A DNA stretch of 64,000 bases from Oceanisphaera sp. IT1-181 (GCF_033807535.1 NZ_CP136856.1:3028501-3092500), one strand, 5' to 3'; positions 1 through 8,554 are shown, counted from the stretch's first letter. Numbers and translations: made by a program. Notes: generated from the sequence alone by a model not told the origin.

Positions 1-64
1 AATATTATTTTTTATTTAAAAACAACGTTTTACTAGCAACAGAAAATTATTTTTTCAGATATAA

Positions 65-91
65 AAAAGCCCGGGTAAACCCCGGGCTTTT
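65..91 (-). terminator. Rho-independent terminator of rplM-rpsI
   Basis: A perfect 11-bp inverted repeat (AAAAGCCCGGG / CCCGGGCTTTT) with a 5-nt loop lies 21 bp past the rpsI stop. On the minus strand it runs into a T-rich tract, so it should end the rplM-rpsI transcript. Confidence 0.9.
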
Positions 92-111
92 GTTGTAAAA
101 CGCCGTCCCAA

Positions 112-504
112 TTAACGCTTGGAGAACTGAGGACGCTTACGTGCTTTATGCAGACCAACTTTCTTACGCTCAACTTTACGAGCGTCACGCGTAACGAAGC
201 CCGCTTTACGCAGAGAAGCGCGCAAGGTCTCGTCGAATTGCATCAGGGCACGTGTAATGCCGTGACGAATTGCGCCAGCCTGACCAGAAATGCCACCACC
301 AGAAACAGTGATATACAGATCAAATTTTTCGGTCATTTCAACCAGTTCCAAAGGCTGACGAACCACCATACGGGCGGTCTCGCGGCCAAAGTACTGATCC
401 AAAGAACGTTTGTTAATTACGATATTGCCGCTACCCGGCTTCACGAATACTCGTGCAGTTGAGCTTTTACGACGACCAGTACCGTAGTATTGAGTTTCTG
501 CCAT
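112..504 (-). CDS. rpsI: 30S ribosomal protein S9
   Basis: This is full-length S9 (130 aa), a small-subunit protein whose C-terminal tail reaches the tRNA in the P site. The product starts MAETQYYGTGRRKSSTARV, carries the conserved GGGISGQAGAIRHGI block at about 68-83 and ends with the basic tail ARKRPQFSKR. It lies 15 bp downstream of rplM on the same strand, the usual rplM-rpsI operon, and is followed by a strong terminator. Nothing is unusual. Identification is by direct recognition of the family sequence. Confidence 0.98.
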   Translation of the reverse strand: MAETQYYGTGRRKSSTARVFVKPGSGNIVINKRSLDQYFGRETARMVVRQPLELVEMTEKFDLYITVSGGGISGQAGAIRHGITRALMQFDETLRASLRKAGFVTRDARKVERKKVGLHKARKRPQFSKR

Positions 505-519
505 TTGCCTAATCCCGCC

Positions 520-948
520 TTAGATGTCCAGTACTTGAGGTTGTTGCGCCGCGTGGTTGTGCTGCGCGCCCACAAAGACTTTCATCTTGCGGAACATAGC
601 ACGACCCAGTGGGCCACGAGGCAGCATGCCGCGAACGGCAGACTCAATGACCATCTCTGGCTTGCGTACAATCAGCTTTTCGAAAGTGATTGATTTCAAA
701 CCACCCGGAAAACCGGAGTGAGAATAGTAAATTTTGCCTTCGGCTTTATTACCGGTTACCTGAATTTTCTCAGCATTTACTACAACGATGTAATCGCCAC
801 AGTCAACGTGCGGAGTATATTCCGGCTTATGCTTACCACGCAGACGAAGCGCAATCTCAGAGGCCAAACGACCCAGAGTTTTGCCTTCTGCATCAACAAC
901 ATACCAGTCACGCTTTACGGTTTCTGGCTTAGCAACAAAAGTTTTCAT
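520..948 (-). CDS. rplM: 50S ribosomal protein L13
   Basis: L13 (142 aa) is an early-assembling large-subunit protein. The product begins MKTFVAKPETVKRDWYVVDA and contains the typical GKTLGRLASEIALRLRGKHK and GMLPRGPLGR segments. The reading frame stays open for 55 codons upstream, but the ATG at 946-948 gives the family N-terminus and length, so it is chosen. It is the first gene of the rplM-rpsI operon. In Escherichia coli L13 represses its own mRNA through the leader. The apparent leader here is short if the promoter proposed at about 974 is right. Confidence 0.97.
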   Translation of the reverse strand: MKTFVAKPETVKRDWYVVDAEGKTLGRLASEIALRLRGKHKPEYTPHVDCGDYIVVVNAEKIQVTGNKAEGKIYYSHSGFPGGLKSITFEKLIVRKPEMVIESAVRGMLPRGPLGRAMFRKMKVFVGAQHNHAAQQPQVLDI

Positions 949-973
949 GGATAAACCCAAAATACTTAAATGA

Positions 974-1003
974 ATTATACACTTGCGCACTTGCGCAAAA
1001 CAC
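974..1003 (-). promoter_or_regulatory. Candidate promoter of rplM-rpsI
   Basis: On the minus strand a perfect -10 hexamer TATAAT (plus-strand 974-979) sits about 25 bp upstream of the rplM start. It is preceded by a repeated GCGCAAGTG sequence and a T-rich stretch where the -35 would be. There is no good -35 match, so the assignment rests mainly on the -10 and its position. Confidence 0.45.
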
Positions 1004-1284
1004 GAGCAAACATATACCCCTTCGAGTACTAGTCTGTTTACAGTGATGCCGTCCGTTAGACAGCGGTGTAACGTGGGCTGGGCGATTATAGGTAAAGTTG
1101 CCGTAATAATCACCTACTAATTTCAATGCCCATTAAAATTAGTAGGTTCGCCCTACCCCTTCCCAATATCATGCCCTGATACGGGGGCGCATATTTTGAC
1201 ATTCTACCCCTGCTAAAGAAAGGGAATTCTGCTTAAAACAGCAGCGCAAGCACACAGCCTATAGATAAACCCCGATCTGCCACT

Positions 1285-1424
1285 GAATCCACGGAACCCT
1301 CGGAAAAACAAAGATAAGAGTGTTTAGGATTTGGCCTCTTACCGATAAAAATATTTGCAGCGTTGGCCTATTCAGATCTGATCGCTATTTTTCTGTGGAT
1401 TCCGTGTTCTTCCGTGGCAAAAAA
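1285..1424. repeat. Inverted copies of a TCCACGGAA-type intergenic repeat
   Basis: The rplM-zapE spacer (949-1460) contains no gene. It holds GAATCCACGGAA at 1285-1296 on the plus strand and a related CACGGAATCCACAGAAAAA on the minus strand around 1388-1406, which continues as CCACGGAAGAA. The two copies face each other about 100 bp apart. Similar CCACGGAA-type intergenic repeats are, as I recall, common in proteobacteria. Apart from these and the rplM promoter I see nothing else in the spacer. Confidence 0.5.
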
Positions 1425-1460
1425 TGTTGTTCTCTAATACTGGAGGGCACGCGCTGTTAG

Positions 1461-2561
1461 TTAAGGCAAATGCTCTCTGGCAAGATATTCATGGGATTGC
1501 ATTTCAATCAATCGTGACAAGCAGCGTTGAAACTCAAATTCCAGCAGCCCAGACTGATAAAGCTCCTTCATGGGCACGGCCGCCGAGAGGATTAACTTCA
1601 CGCGCCGTTCGTAAAATTCATCCACCAAGGCAATAAAGCGCCGCGCCGCATCGCTGGTCTCGGGGCCCATCGCCCTCACATTGGCCACTATGATGGTGTG
1701 ATAACGACGCGCCAGCTCAATATAGTCAAGCTGGGAGCGTGGCGTACAGCACAACTCTTGATAATCCATATAGAGTACGCCCGCGCCCTCGGCTATGGTC
1801 ATTAAGGGTCTGTGATTGACGTGAATCTCTTGCTCCCAGCGCGCATCGCCCAAACTTAGGCTGGCAAAATACTCCGCCAACGCGGCCGTCGCCTCAGCCG
1901 TTAATGGCCAATGATAAAGATTGGCCTGTTGCAGGGTGCGGAGCCGATAATCGATACCTGAGTCTACATTTACGACGCTGCAATGCTGCTTAATCAGCGC
2001 TATGGCCGGTAAGAAGCGCGTTCTTTGCAAGCCATTGCGATAAAGCTCGTCGGGAGGAATGTTAGAGGTGGCCACTAAAATCATACCCTCAGCAAACAAA
2101 TACTCAAACAAGGTGCCCAAGATCATGGCGTCAGTGATATCAGAGACAAAAAACTCATCGAAACAAATAATGCGCGCTTGTTTGGCTAAGTTGGTGGCCA
2201 CCACTTTTAGTGGATCCACTTGTCCGTTCAGGCTTTGCAGCTCTGTATGCACTCGCTGCATAAAATGATGGAAGTGCACTCTGAGTTTATTATCAAAGGG
2301 CAAACAATCATAAAAGGTATCCATCAAGTAGGTTTTACCACGCCCTACGCCGCCCCAAAAATACAGGCCGGTAATAGCCTCAGTAGGCGGGGCTGGTTGG
2401 CGGGTAAGCTGCTGCCAAAAACTTGGCCGAGGTACAGGCAACACTGGGAGTAGCAACTCATCATATAAACGCTGTAAATGGCGTACCGCCAATTGTTGGG
2501 CGCTGTCTTCAACAAAGTCGGCGCGCTGCAAATCGGCCTGATATCGTTCACTGGGGCTCAT
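1461..2561 (-). CDS. zapE: Cell division protein ZapE (AFG1-like ATPase)
   Basis: ZapE is a cytoplasmic P-loop ATPase that associates with FtsZ during constriction. The product is 366 aa with Walker A GGVGRGKT at about 70-77, Walker B IICFDEF at about 131-137 and the family's HFHHFMQRVH block between them, typical of AFG1/ZapE. The ATG at 2559-2561 (MSPSERYQADL) matches the family start; an 8-codon upstream extension is open but unlikely. The gene lies between rplM-rpsI and degQ as in E. coli. The small zapG (yhcB) gene that E. coli has between zapE and degQ is not found here. Confidence 0.93.
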   Translation of the reverse strand: MSPSERYQADLQRADFVEDSAQQLAVRHLQRLYDELLLPVLPVPRPSFWQQLTRQPAPPTEAITGLYFWGGVGRGKTYLMDTFYDCLPFDNKLRVHFHHFMQRVHTELQSLNGQVDPLKVVATNLAKQARIICFDEFFVSDITDAMILGTLFEYLFAEGMILVATSNIPPDELYRNGLQRTRFLPAIALIKQHCSVVNVDSGIDYRLRTLQQANLYHWPLTAEATAALAEYFASLSLGDARWEQEIHVNHRPLMTIAEGAGVLYMDYQELCCTPRSQLDYIELARRYHTIIVANVRAMGPETSDAARRFIALVDEFYERRVKLILSAAVPMKELYQSGLLEFEFQRCLSRLIEMQSHEYLAREHLP

Positions 2562-2863
2562 GGCAAGAATGATTACCGCTATCATGGAACATGGCAGGCT
2601 AGTGTACTGGCTAGGTTACGCTTTGAGCAAGTAACGGGAGCTAAAGCTAGGACAGCTCAGCACAAGTGCTTGATCTCATGGGGATATGGGCTTGAACTGA
2701 AGAATAATGCCACCATTTAATAGCGTTGAGCTTAAATATTAGCTCGGCCTTAGGAACTCTTATGGACCTACAGAGGTCTGCATAAGTCTGAATATTCATT
2801 TTTCTTGTCGCATTGTTTGACCGTATTTATAGATCTTATTAATAGACAATTAGGAGCATCTGT
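2562..2863. other. zapE-degQ divergent intergenic region
   Basis: About 300 bp separate the divergent zapE and degQ starts. A possible degQ promoter is TTGACC (2817-2822), a 17-bp spacer and TAATAG (2840-2845). The degQ ribosome-binding site TTAGGAG precedes its ATG. No convincing gene is present. The only longer open frame here (2478-2720 plus) overlaps zapE and resembles nothing known. Confidence 0.5.
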
Positions 2864-4222
2864 ATGAAATCTCGACTCCCTTTGGTGTCAGCCTTGGCAC
2901 TGAGTATTGGCCTAGCCGTCATACCCGCCGCCCAAGCGGCATTGCCCTTGGCGGCGGGTAGCGATATTCGCAGCCTAGCCCCAGTGCTGGAAAAAGTGAC
3001 CCCTGCGGTGGTCAATATCTCCGTGTCTGGTAATAAAATCAGTCGTCAAGTGTTGCCCGAGCCGTTTCGCTTCTTCTTTGGGCCAGAGATGCAGGGTGAA
3101 CAGGTACAAGAGCGCCCGTTTCAAGCACTGGGTTCTGGGGTCATTGTTGATGCTAAGAAAGGCTATGTGATCACCAATAATCACGTAATCTCTGATGCAG
3201 ATAAAATCCTGATAACCTTGATGGATGGTCAAGAATACGAAGCCGAATTAATTGGCAGCGATAAACAAAGCGATATCGCCTTATTGAAGGTAGATGCCAA
3301 AGATTTAGTCGAAATCGAATTTGCCGACTCAGATCAGCTGCGAGTCGGTGACTTTGCTATTGCCATCGGCAACCCCTTTGGCCTCGGCCAAACCGTGACC
3401 TCAGGCATTATCAGCGCCTTAGGTCGCTCTGGCTTAAATGTCGAAAACCTAGAAAACTTCATTCAAACCGATGCCGCCATTAACTCCGGCAACTCAGGTG
3501 GCGCCCTGCTCGATCTTGAGGGTAAATTGGTGGGCATTAATACCGCTATCTTAGGTCCCAACGGCGGCAACATCGGCATCGGCTTTGCGATTCCCGCCAA
3601 TATGGTGAAAAGCCTGACGGAACAGATCATCGAATACGGTGAAGTACGCCGTGGCGTGCTGGGCGTGATGGGCGGCGAGCTGACTTCCGAACTGGCACGC
3701 ACCTTTGGCTATCGTAGCCAGCATGGGGCTTTCGTCAGTCAGGTAATCGAAGATTCCTCCGCCGATAAAGCGGGCTTAAAAGCCGGTGACATTATTATCA
3801 GCTTAGATAATAAACCGGTGCGCTCTTTTAGCGAGTTACGCGCCAAGGTCGCCACCATGGGCGCCGATAAAACCGTGAACTTAGGCATATTCCGCGACGG
3901 TAAGAAGCAAGAGGTTGACGTAACCTTGGCCCGAGCCGAAGACGAAAATGTCGCCGCCAACACCTTAAACGAGGCGCTCGAAGGCGCGACGCTGGCCAAA
4001 ACCGAGACTAAAGATGGGGTGAAAGGCGTGAAAGTCATAGAAGTGGCACCGCGCTCGCCAGCGGCCATGTCTGGACTGGAAAAAGACGATGTTATTATCG
4101 GCGTCAACCGTAAGCGGATAAAAAATCTCGCCCAGTTACGCAAAATAATAGAAGCGAAACCCGACGTAATAGCACTGAATATTCAGCGCGGTAACTCCTC
4201 TTTGTATTTGGTGTTGAGATAG
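2864..4222 (+). CDS. degQ: Periplasmic serine endoprotease DegQ (Do family)
   Basis: DegQ is an HtrA-family periplasmic protease and chaperone for misfolded envelope proteins. The product is 452 aa. Residues 1-25 are a signal peptide ending AAQA. The trypsin-like domain shows the catalytic triad H107 (ITNNHVIS), D137 (SDIALLK) and S211 (NSGNSGG). Two PDZ domains follow, at roughly 260-350 and 365-450, the second ending in the usual LYLVLR. Two PDZ domains and a cleavable signal separate it from the neighbouring DegS. Its ATG follows a good TTAGGAG site. It is followed by its own terminator, so degS is probably transcribed separately. Confidence 0.95.
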   Translation: MKSRLPLVSALALSIGLAVIPAAQAALPLAAGSDIRSLAPVLEKVTPAVVNISVSGNKISRQVLPEPFRFFFGPEMQGEQVQERPFQALGSGVIVDAKKGYVITNNHVISDADKILITLMDGQEYEAELIGSDKQSDIALLKVDAKDLVEIEFADSDQLRVGDFAIAIGNPFGLGQTVTSGIISALGRSGLNVENLENFIQTDAAINSGNSGGALLDLEGKLVGINTAILGPNGGNIGIGFAIPANMVKSLTEQIIEYGEVRRGVLGVMGGELTSELARTFGYRSQHGAFVSQVIEDSSADKAGLKAGDIIISLDNKPVRSFSELRAKVATMGADKTVNLGIFRDGKKQEVDVTLARAEDENVAANTLNEALEGATLAKTETKDGVKGVKVIEVAPRSPAAMSGLEKDDVIIGVNRKRIKNLAQLRKIIEAKPDVIALNIQRGNSSLYLVLR

Positions 4223-4280
4223 AATAACGCCTAGAACCAAGCTAATCCCTACCACGGCGGTTAAATAATGGTAAAAATTA

Positions 4281-4306
4281 AAAGCAGCGTTTAGCGCTGC
4301 TTTTTT
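4281..4306 (+). terminator. Rho-independent terminator after degQ
   Basis: A 9-bp stem AAAGCAGCG / CGCTGCTTT with a 5-nt loop is followed by a T run, 58 bp past the degQ stop. Confidence 0.85.
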
Positions 4307-4382
4307 ATGTTCGCTAAGCGTTAGCTTTGTGTACCAAAACTGGCGCTGCCGGATTTCATCGGTAGCCGGCAATTTTAATCCC

Positions 4383-4425
4383 TTGTAGTCGCCCGTCTCT
4401 TTGATAAAGAGACGGGCGACTACAA
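4383..4425. repeat. Perfect 43-bp palindrome between degQ and degS
   Basis: The arm TTGTAGTCGCCCGTCTCTTT (4383-4402) is followed by a 3-nt loop (GAT) and its exact reverse complement (4406-4425). There is no T run, so it is not a normal terminator. The length and perfection suggest a recently inserted palindromic intergenic repeat. The TTGTAG outer arm resembles the degenerate element near 57,998. Confidence 0.8.
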
Positions 4426-4558
4426 AAACCATCTCGTACCCATACTGCACGGATGTGTGCACTGCTTTTATCTTTAGCTGACAGCTTGATTTCCCCTTTG
4501 CTCCCAATGATTTACTTTGTGTTATGCTGTAACTCTTTTGTTAACAGCCAAATTCTCT

Positions 4559-5656
4559 ATGCGCTTACTTGCTCCACTAAAGTTTATTGTTCAGGCCGTC
4601 GCCTTCGGGATACTGATGGCGTTATTGCTATTGGTGGTGTTCCCGCAACTTAAGACTCAGCCTTTTGAGCATTGGTGGCGCAACCAGCAGGTGGGTGTCT
4701 CCAGCTTCTCCTATGCGGCCAACCGTGCCGGCCCCGCCGTGGTCAATATTTATACCCGCAGTTTTCAGCGTGGCGATGCCGCACCTGAGCTAAGCTCCAC
4801 CAGTTTAGGCTCAGGCGTAATCATGACCGACCAAGGTTATGTGTTAACTAATTATCATGTGATCGCCGACGCGGATCAGGTGATAGTGGCGCTGCAAGAT
4901 GGCCGCATTCTTAACGGCGAAGTCACCGGCTTTGATGTGCCGACCGATTTAGCGGTATTAAAGATTAATGCCGAGCAGCTACCGGTGATCCCACAAGACA
5001 ATGAACTGGCGCCGCAAGTGGGCGATATTGTGCTGGCTATCGGCAATCCTTATAATGTTGGGCAAACCATTACCCAAGGCATTATCAGCGCCACTGGGCG
5101 CTCAGGCTTATCGAGCATGGGGCCCGACAGTAATGGCCGCCAAGACTTACTGCAAACCGATGCGGCCATTAATGCCGGTAACTCCGGCGGCGCGCTCATT
5201 AACGTCTACGGGGAAATCGTCGGTATTAATACCGCCTCCTTTCAAAGCTTGGCCCATCAAGAAAGCTACGGCATCAACTTTGCTATTCCCTACGCGTTAG
5301 CCCAGCGCATTATGCAGGAGCTGATCAGCCACGGCCGAGTGATCCGCGGTTACTTAGGTATAAGCGGTGCCGATATACCGCCGCTAATGGCACAATTACT
5401 GAAAATGGGTGATCGTACCGGCTTATTTGTAGAGGGCATTAACGAAACCGGCCCTGCCGCCAAGGCCGGTATCTTGGTCGAGGATGTGTTACTGAAATTA
5501 GACGATGAGCCGATTCGTAATACCCGCCACGCCATGGATAAAATTGCCGAAACCAAGCCTGGCAGCACTATAATCGCGACCTTACTGCGCCAAGGTAAAA
5601 TAATGACCTTAACCATTAACATTGAAGAAGATAAACGCTTTCAGCGCTTGCGGTAA
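4559..5656 (+). CDS. degS: Inner-membrane serine protease DegS
   Basis: DegS is the site-1 protease of the sigma-E stress pathway. It is anchored in the inner membrane and cuts the anti-sigma factor RseA when its PDZ domain senses unfolded outer-membrane proteins. The product is 365 aa with one N-terminal membrane anchor (about 8-29), a protease domain with H100, D130 and S209 (NAGNSGG), and a single PDZ domain at about 265-355. One PDZ domain and an uncleaved anchor distinguish it from DegQ. The start at 4559 (MRLLAPLKFIV) is preferred over an upstream open stretch of 14 codons. No strong ribosome-binding site is visible. Confidence 0.94.
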   Translation: MRLLAPLKFIVQAVAFGILMALLLLVVFPQLKTQPFEHWWRNQQVGVSSFSYAANRAGPAVVNIYTRSFQRGDAAPELSSTSLGSGVIMTDQGYVLTNYHVIADADQVIVALQDGRILNGEVTGFDVPTDLAVLKINAEQLPVIPQDNELAPQVGDIVLAIGNPYNVGQTITQGIISATGRSGLSSMGPDSNGRQDLLQTDAAINAGNSGGALINVYGEIVGINTASFQSLAHQESYGINFAIPYALAQRIMQELISHGRVIRGYLGISGADIPPLMAQLLKMGDRTGLFVEGINETGPAAKAGILVEDVLLKLDDEPIRNTRHAMDKIAETKPGSTIIATLLRQGKIMTLTINIEEDKRFQRLR

Positions 5657-5739
5657 TTGATCGTGAGGGGTGAAGAGTAAAGGGGACGACATAAAGACAG
5701 ACACACACCGTCTGTTGTAGAAACAGCTTTAGCCGGCTG

Positions 5740-5756
5740 ATCCTGCGCAGCAGGAT
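5740..5756. repeat. Small dispersed hairpin (ATCCTGC-GCA-GCAGGAT)
   Basis: A perfect 7-bp inverted repeat with a 3-nt loop. Related hairpins with a TTC loop occur at 19,960-19,974 and 43,072-43,086, also in spacers. Confidence 0.5.
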
Positions 5757-5906
5757 AGTTTGGAACTCCTCCTCGTTTTACCGTTTCGCTAAATCTGCAG
5801 CTATATCTCGGTTTAACGTGCCGCTTCGCGCTACTGCGATAGCTCCGCCCAGAGCGGTGTTTATCTTTAACGTAAGGCGATCAAAATGATAGCCGCGCAC
5901 CCATTA

Positions 5907-5944
5907 AAAAAGGGGTTAGGTGCAAATGCACCTAACCCCTTTTT
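5907..5944. terminator. Bidirectional terminator between degS and murA
   Basis: A perfect 18-bp stem (AAAAAGGGGTTAGGTGCA and its complement) with a 2-nt loop has A and T runs on its two sides. It can end transcription from both convergent genes. Confidence 0.9.
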
Positions 5945-6037
5945 ATCAGCTAAACGTAGTGTGATAAGGCTGCATCACAGGCAATTCCGAAGACTCGTTG
6001 TGTTACCCCTCCCCCCTTACGTTTCACTCCTTACGAG

Positions 6038-7294
6038 CTAGCCTTTAATGCGCTCTATCTTGCCGCCGAGGGCAGACAGTTTATCTTCGATCACTTCATA
6101 ACCGCGGTCGATATGATAAATGCGGTCCACAAAGGTGGTGCCTTCGGCCACAAAGCCGGCCAGCACTAAGCTTGCAGAGGCGCGCAAGTCCGTGGCCATG
6201 ACAGTGGCACCGGTGAGCTGCTCGGTATCGCCACAGATCGCCATATTGCCGTGTAATTCAATGCTGGCACCCATGCGGTTTAGCTCAGGCACGTGCATAA
6301 AACGGTTTTCAAAGATGGTTTCAGTCACATGACCCACGCCTTTGGCGACCGCATTCAGCACAGTAAACTGGGCTTGCATGTCGGTCGGGAAAGCCGGGTA
6401 TGGTGCGGTTTTAATGTCCACCGGCTTCAGAACTCGGTCGGTCATATTTAAACGGATCCAGTCTGCACCGGTGGTAATCTCGGCGCCCGCTTCTTTGAGT
6501 TTCACCAGTACCGCTTCTAGCAGATGCGGGTCTGTGTTGTGACAGGTCACATCACCACCGGTGACTGCCGCGCCCACCAAGAAGGTACCGGTTTCGATAC
6601 GATCCGGCTGCACGCGATATTCACCGCCATGCAAGGCTTCCACGCCATCAATAATTAGTGTGTCTTGGCCAATGCCTTGAATTTTAGCGCCAAGTGCATT
6701 TAAGAAGTTGGCTAAATCTACCACTTCTGGCTCACGGGCCGCGTTCTCGATAACCGTGCGGCCTTCTGCTAATACGGCAGCCATCATCAGGTTTTCGGTA
6801 CCGGTCACGCTCACCATGTCCATCAAGATGTGCGCGCCTTTTAAACGACCATCAACGCGCGCTTTAATGTAACCGTCTTCCACGTGGATCTCGGCCCCCA
6901 TTTGCTCCAGACCGTGAATGTGCAAATTCACCGGACGTGCACCTATGGCACAACCGCCGGGTAATGACACATCAGCTTGGCCAAAGCGCGCCACTAATGG
7001 GCCCAAGGCCAAGATAGAGGCACGCATAGTACGCACTAGCTCATAAGGGGCGATATGGCTGTTAACGGCGCCAGAAATCACGTAGCTGTCATCTTGCTCC
7101 GCTACCGTTAAGCCCATAGAGGTCAACAGTTGCAGCGTGGTGTCTACGTCTTTCAGTTTTGGCACGTTCGACAAGGTGATCGCTTCGTCACACAACAAGG
7201 TGCCAAATAAGATCGGCAAGGCCGCATTTTTAGCACCAGAAATAGTGACATCGCCGGCTAGCCGACAAGGGCCTTGTATTTTAAATTTGTCCAT
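6038..7294 (-). CDS. murA: UDP-N-acetylglucosamine 1-carboxyvinyltransferase MurA
   Basis: MurA catalyses the first committed step of peptidoglycan synthesis, transferring enolpyruvate from PEP to UDP-GlcNAc in the cytoplasm. The product is 418 aa, the usual length. It shows K22-N23 (SGAKNAALPIL) and the catalytic cysteine C115 in the loop LPGGCAIGARP, the residue alkylated by fosfomycin. The start MDKFKIQGPCRL is the family start. It is the last gene of the minus-strand mla-ibaG-murA cluster, 12 bp from ibaG, and ends at the terminator at 5907-5944. Confidence 0.98.
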   Translation of the reverse strand: MDKFKIQGPCRLAGDVTISGAKNAALPILFGTLLCDEAITLSNVPKLKDVDTTLQLLTSMGLTVAEQDDSYVISGAVNSHIAPYELVRTMRASILALGPLVARFGQADVSLPGGCAIGARPVNLHIHGLEQMGAEIHVEDGYIKARVDGRLKGAHILMDMVSVTGTENLMMAAVLAEGRTVIENAAREPEVVDLANFLNALGAKIQGIGQDTLIIDGVEALHGGEYRVQPDRIETGTFLVGAAVTGGDVTCHNTDPHLLEAVLVKLKEAGAEITTGADWIRLNMTDRVLKPVDIKTAPYPAFPTDMQAQFTVLNAVAKGVGHVTETIFENRFMHVPELNRMGASIELHGNMAICGDTEQLTGATVMATDLRASASLVLAGFVAEGTTFVDRIYHIDRGYEVIEDKLSALGGKIERIKG

Positions 7295-7306
7295 CTTGAT
7301 TCCCGC

Positions 7307-7597
7307 TTAGGAAGGCATAATAAATTTTCGTTCCCGAGCCCATTGCTCAGGGGTAAAGGTCTTCACGGTCAGGGCATGAATGGTATTTTCGGCAATCAAT
7401 TCCCGTAATGGACCATTAATGGACTGCTGCCGCTTAAGGCGGCTCATGTCGGCAAAATCAGCTGACACCGCAATCACGTTAAAGTGACTGCCTTCGCTCT
7501 TGATATACACTTCGTCCAAGCTCAAGGCTTGGCGCAATAACTGTTCTACTTGTTCATTAATACTTTGTTGAGTAGTACTGGATTCATTCAGGCTCAT
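7307..7597 (-). CDS. ibaG: BolA-family protein IbaG
   Basis: IbaG (YrbA) is a small BolA-like protein that binds monothiol glutaredoxin and Fe-S clusters and responds to acid stress in E. coli. The product is 96 aa from the ATG at 7595-7597 (MSLNESSTT), with the BolA-type core EVYIKSEGSHFNVIAVSADF and the ending HALTVKTFTPEQW. The frame is open further upstream, but that part lies inside mlaB. The gene overlaps the mlaB end by 14 bp, so translation is probably coupled. Position between mlaB and murA is as in E. coli. Confidence 0.92.
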   Translation of the reverse strand: MSLNESSTTQQSINEQVEQLLRQALSLDEVYIKSEGSHFNVIAVSADFADMSRLKRQQSINGPLRELIAENTIHALTVKTFTPEQWARERKFIMPS

Positions 7598-7892
7598 TTT
7601 GGCTCTCGGCAAGGTTGTCGGTCGGCGCAAAAAAATCGCCGACGCCATATAAATCGGCCAGCGGATAAAAACTCGCCGGCGGCGTAGACAGCGTTAATGG
7701 CCGCGCATCCGCGGCCAACGACTGACTCCACTGTACCAAAAACGCCAAGCCAATTGAGTCAATCTCACGCACTGCGCTTAAGTCTGCTTTATTTTGGCTA
7801 AACAGCTCTGCGCGCTGGGCCCAATAAGTGGGCAATTGGTCCCGAGTTAATGGCAAGGTTAATGGCAGCGTTAATGACTGGCCTAATTTCAT
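7584..7892 (-). CDS. mlaB: Phospholipid transport STAS protein MlaB
   Basis: MlaB is a cytoplasmic STAS-domain subunit of the MlaFEDB complex and stabilises the ATPase dimer. The product is 102 aa with the STAS core DLSAVREIDSIGLAFLVQW at about 38-56, the usual loop around the serine. It overlaps the mlaC stop by 4 bp (ATGA) and the ibaG start by 14 bp, in the standard order mlaF-E-D-C-B. Family assignment is from the STAS pattern and position. Confidence 0.9.
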   Translation of the reverse strand: MKLGQSLTLPLTLPLTRDQLPTYWAQRAELFSQNKADLSAVREIDSIGLAFLVQWSQSLAADARPLTLSTPPASFYPLADLYGVGDFFAPTDNLAESQNEPE

Positions 7893-8527
7893 TTTTTACG
7901 TTCCAGCGGCGTCACCGGCTTATTGGTGTGCGCCAATAAGTCTTGGGTGACGTTATCGATGCCTTTTTGACGGATAAGACCGCTCAACTCAGACTGCTTA
8001 GCAGACAGCAAGCTAATGCCCTCGGCTATCATATCAAACACCTTCCACTCACCGGTGCGGTTGTTTTTACGCAGTTTGAACTCAAGGTTAATGGTCGGTT
8101 TATTCGGCTCTAACACGCTGACCGGAATGGACACCAACTGGTCGTCTTTACCGACGCGGCCTTTGCCAATGTTCAGGGTTTGTTTGTCATAGGCGGCCAA
8201 GGCATCTGCATAGGTCACCACTAAGTACTCACTAAAGGCATTCACAAACGCATCACGCTGGGCCGGTGTAGTGTCGTTGAGCTGCTTGCCAATCACGCGA
8301 AAAGCCGAGAAGCGCACATCGACACCAGGCAGCATCTCTTCACGCACTATGGTGCGTAAGTATTTAGGATCAGCTTTGATCTGGCGTTGTTCGTTGTTCA
8401 GTCGATCAAAGGTGTTTTGAGCGACTTCACTCATCAGTTGGTAAGGTTCGTTCAATGTCAAAGCATTGGCCAAGGGCGCCCAAGTACCGGCTAGGACTAA
8501 TAGTCCTGATATCAATAATTTTTTCAT
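7889..8527 (-). CDS. mlaC: Periplasmic phospholipid-binding protein MlaC
   Basis: MlaC shuttles phospholipids through the periplasm between the outer-membrane MlaA complex and the inner-membrane MlaFEDB complex. The product is 212 aa with a signal peptide (about 1-22, ending ANA) and the family features YLRTIVREEMLPGVDVRFSA and WKVFDMIAEGISLL. It lies 27 bp after mlaD, with an ATGA overlap to mlaB. MlaA is not encoded in this window, as expected since it is normally elsewhere. Confidence 0.95.
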   Translation of the reverse strand: MKKLLISGLLVLAGTWAPLANALTLNEPYQLMSEVAQNTFDRLNNEQRQIKADPKYLRTIVREEMLPGVDVRFSAFRVIGKQLNDTTPAQRDAFVNAFSEYLVVTYADALAAYDKQTLNIGKGRVGKDDQLVSIPVSVLEPNKPTINLEFKLRKNNRTGEWKVFDMIAEGISLLSAKQSELSGLIRQKGIDNVTQDLLAHTNKPVTPLERKK

Positions 8528-8554
8528 GCGTTGCTCCTAAGCGTCTGTGTTGGC

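Larger units (their letters stand above)
5663..6035. repeat. Inverted pair of GTGARGN heptamer arrays flanking the degS-murA spacer
   Basis: The left arm at 5663-5690 reads GTGAGGG, GTGAAGA, GTAAAGG and so on with a 7-bp period. The right arm at 6005-6035 is the reverse-complement type (CCTTACG, TTTCACT, CCTTACG). Between them lie a CCTGC-type hairpin (5740-5756) and the convergent terminator. No gene is present in 5657-6037. Confidence 0.6.

Noticed and set aside
2478..2720. An 80-aa plus-strand frame as a possible zapG
   Set aside because: It overlaps zapE, lacks a membrane anchor and coiled coil, and does not resemble YhcB.
4383..4425. The 43-bp palindrome as a terminator
   Set aside because: There is no T run on either side and a normal terminator already lies at 4281-4306.
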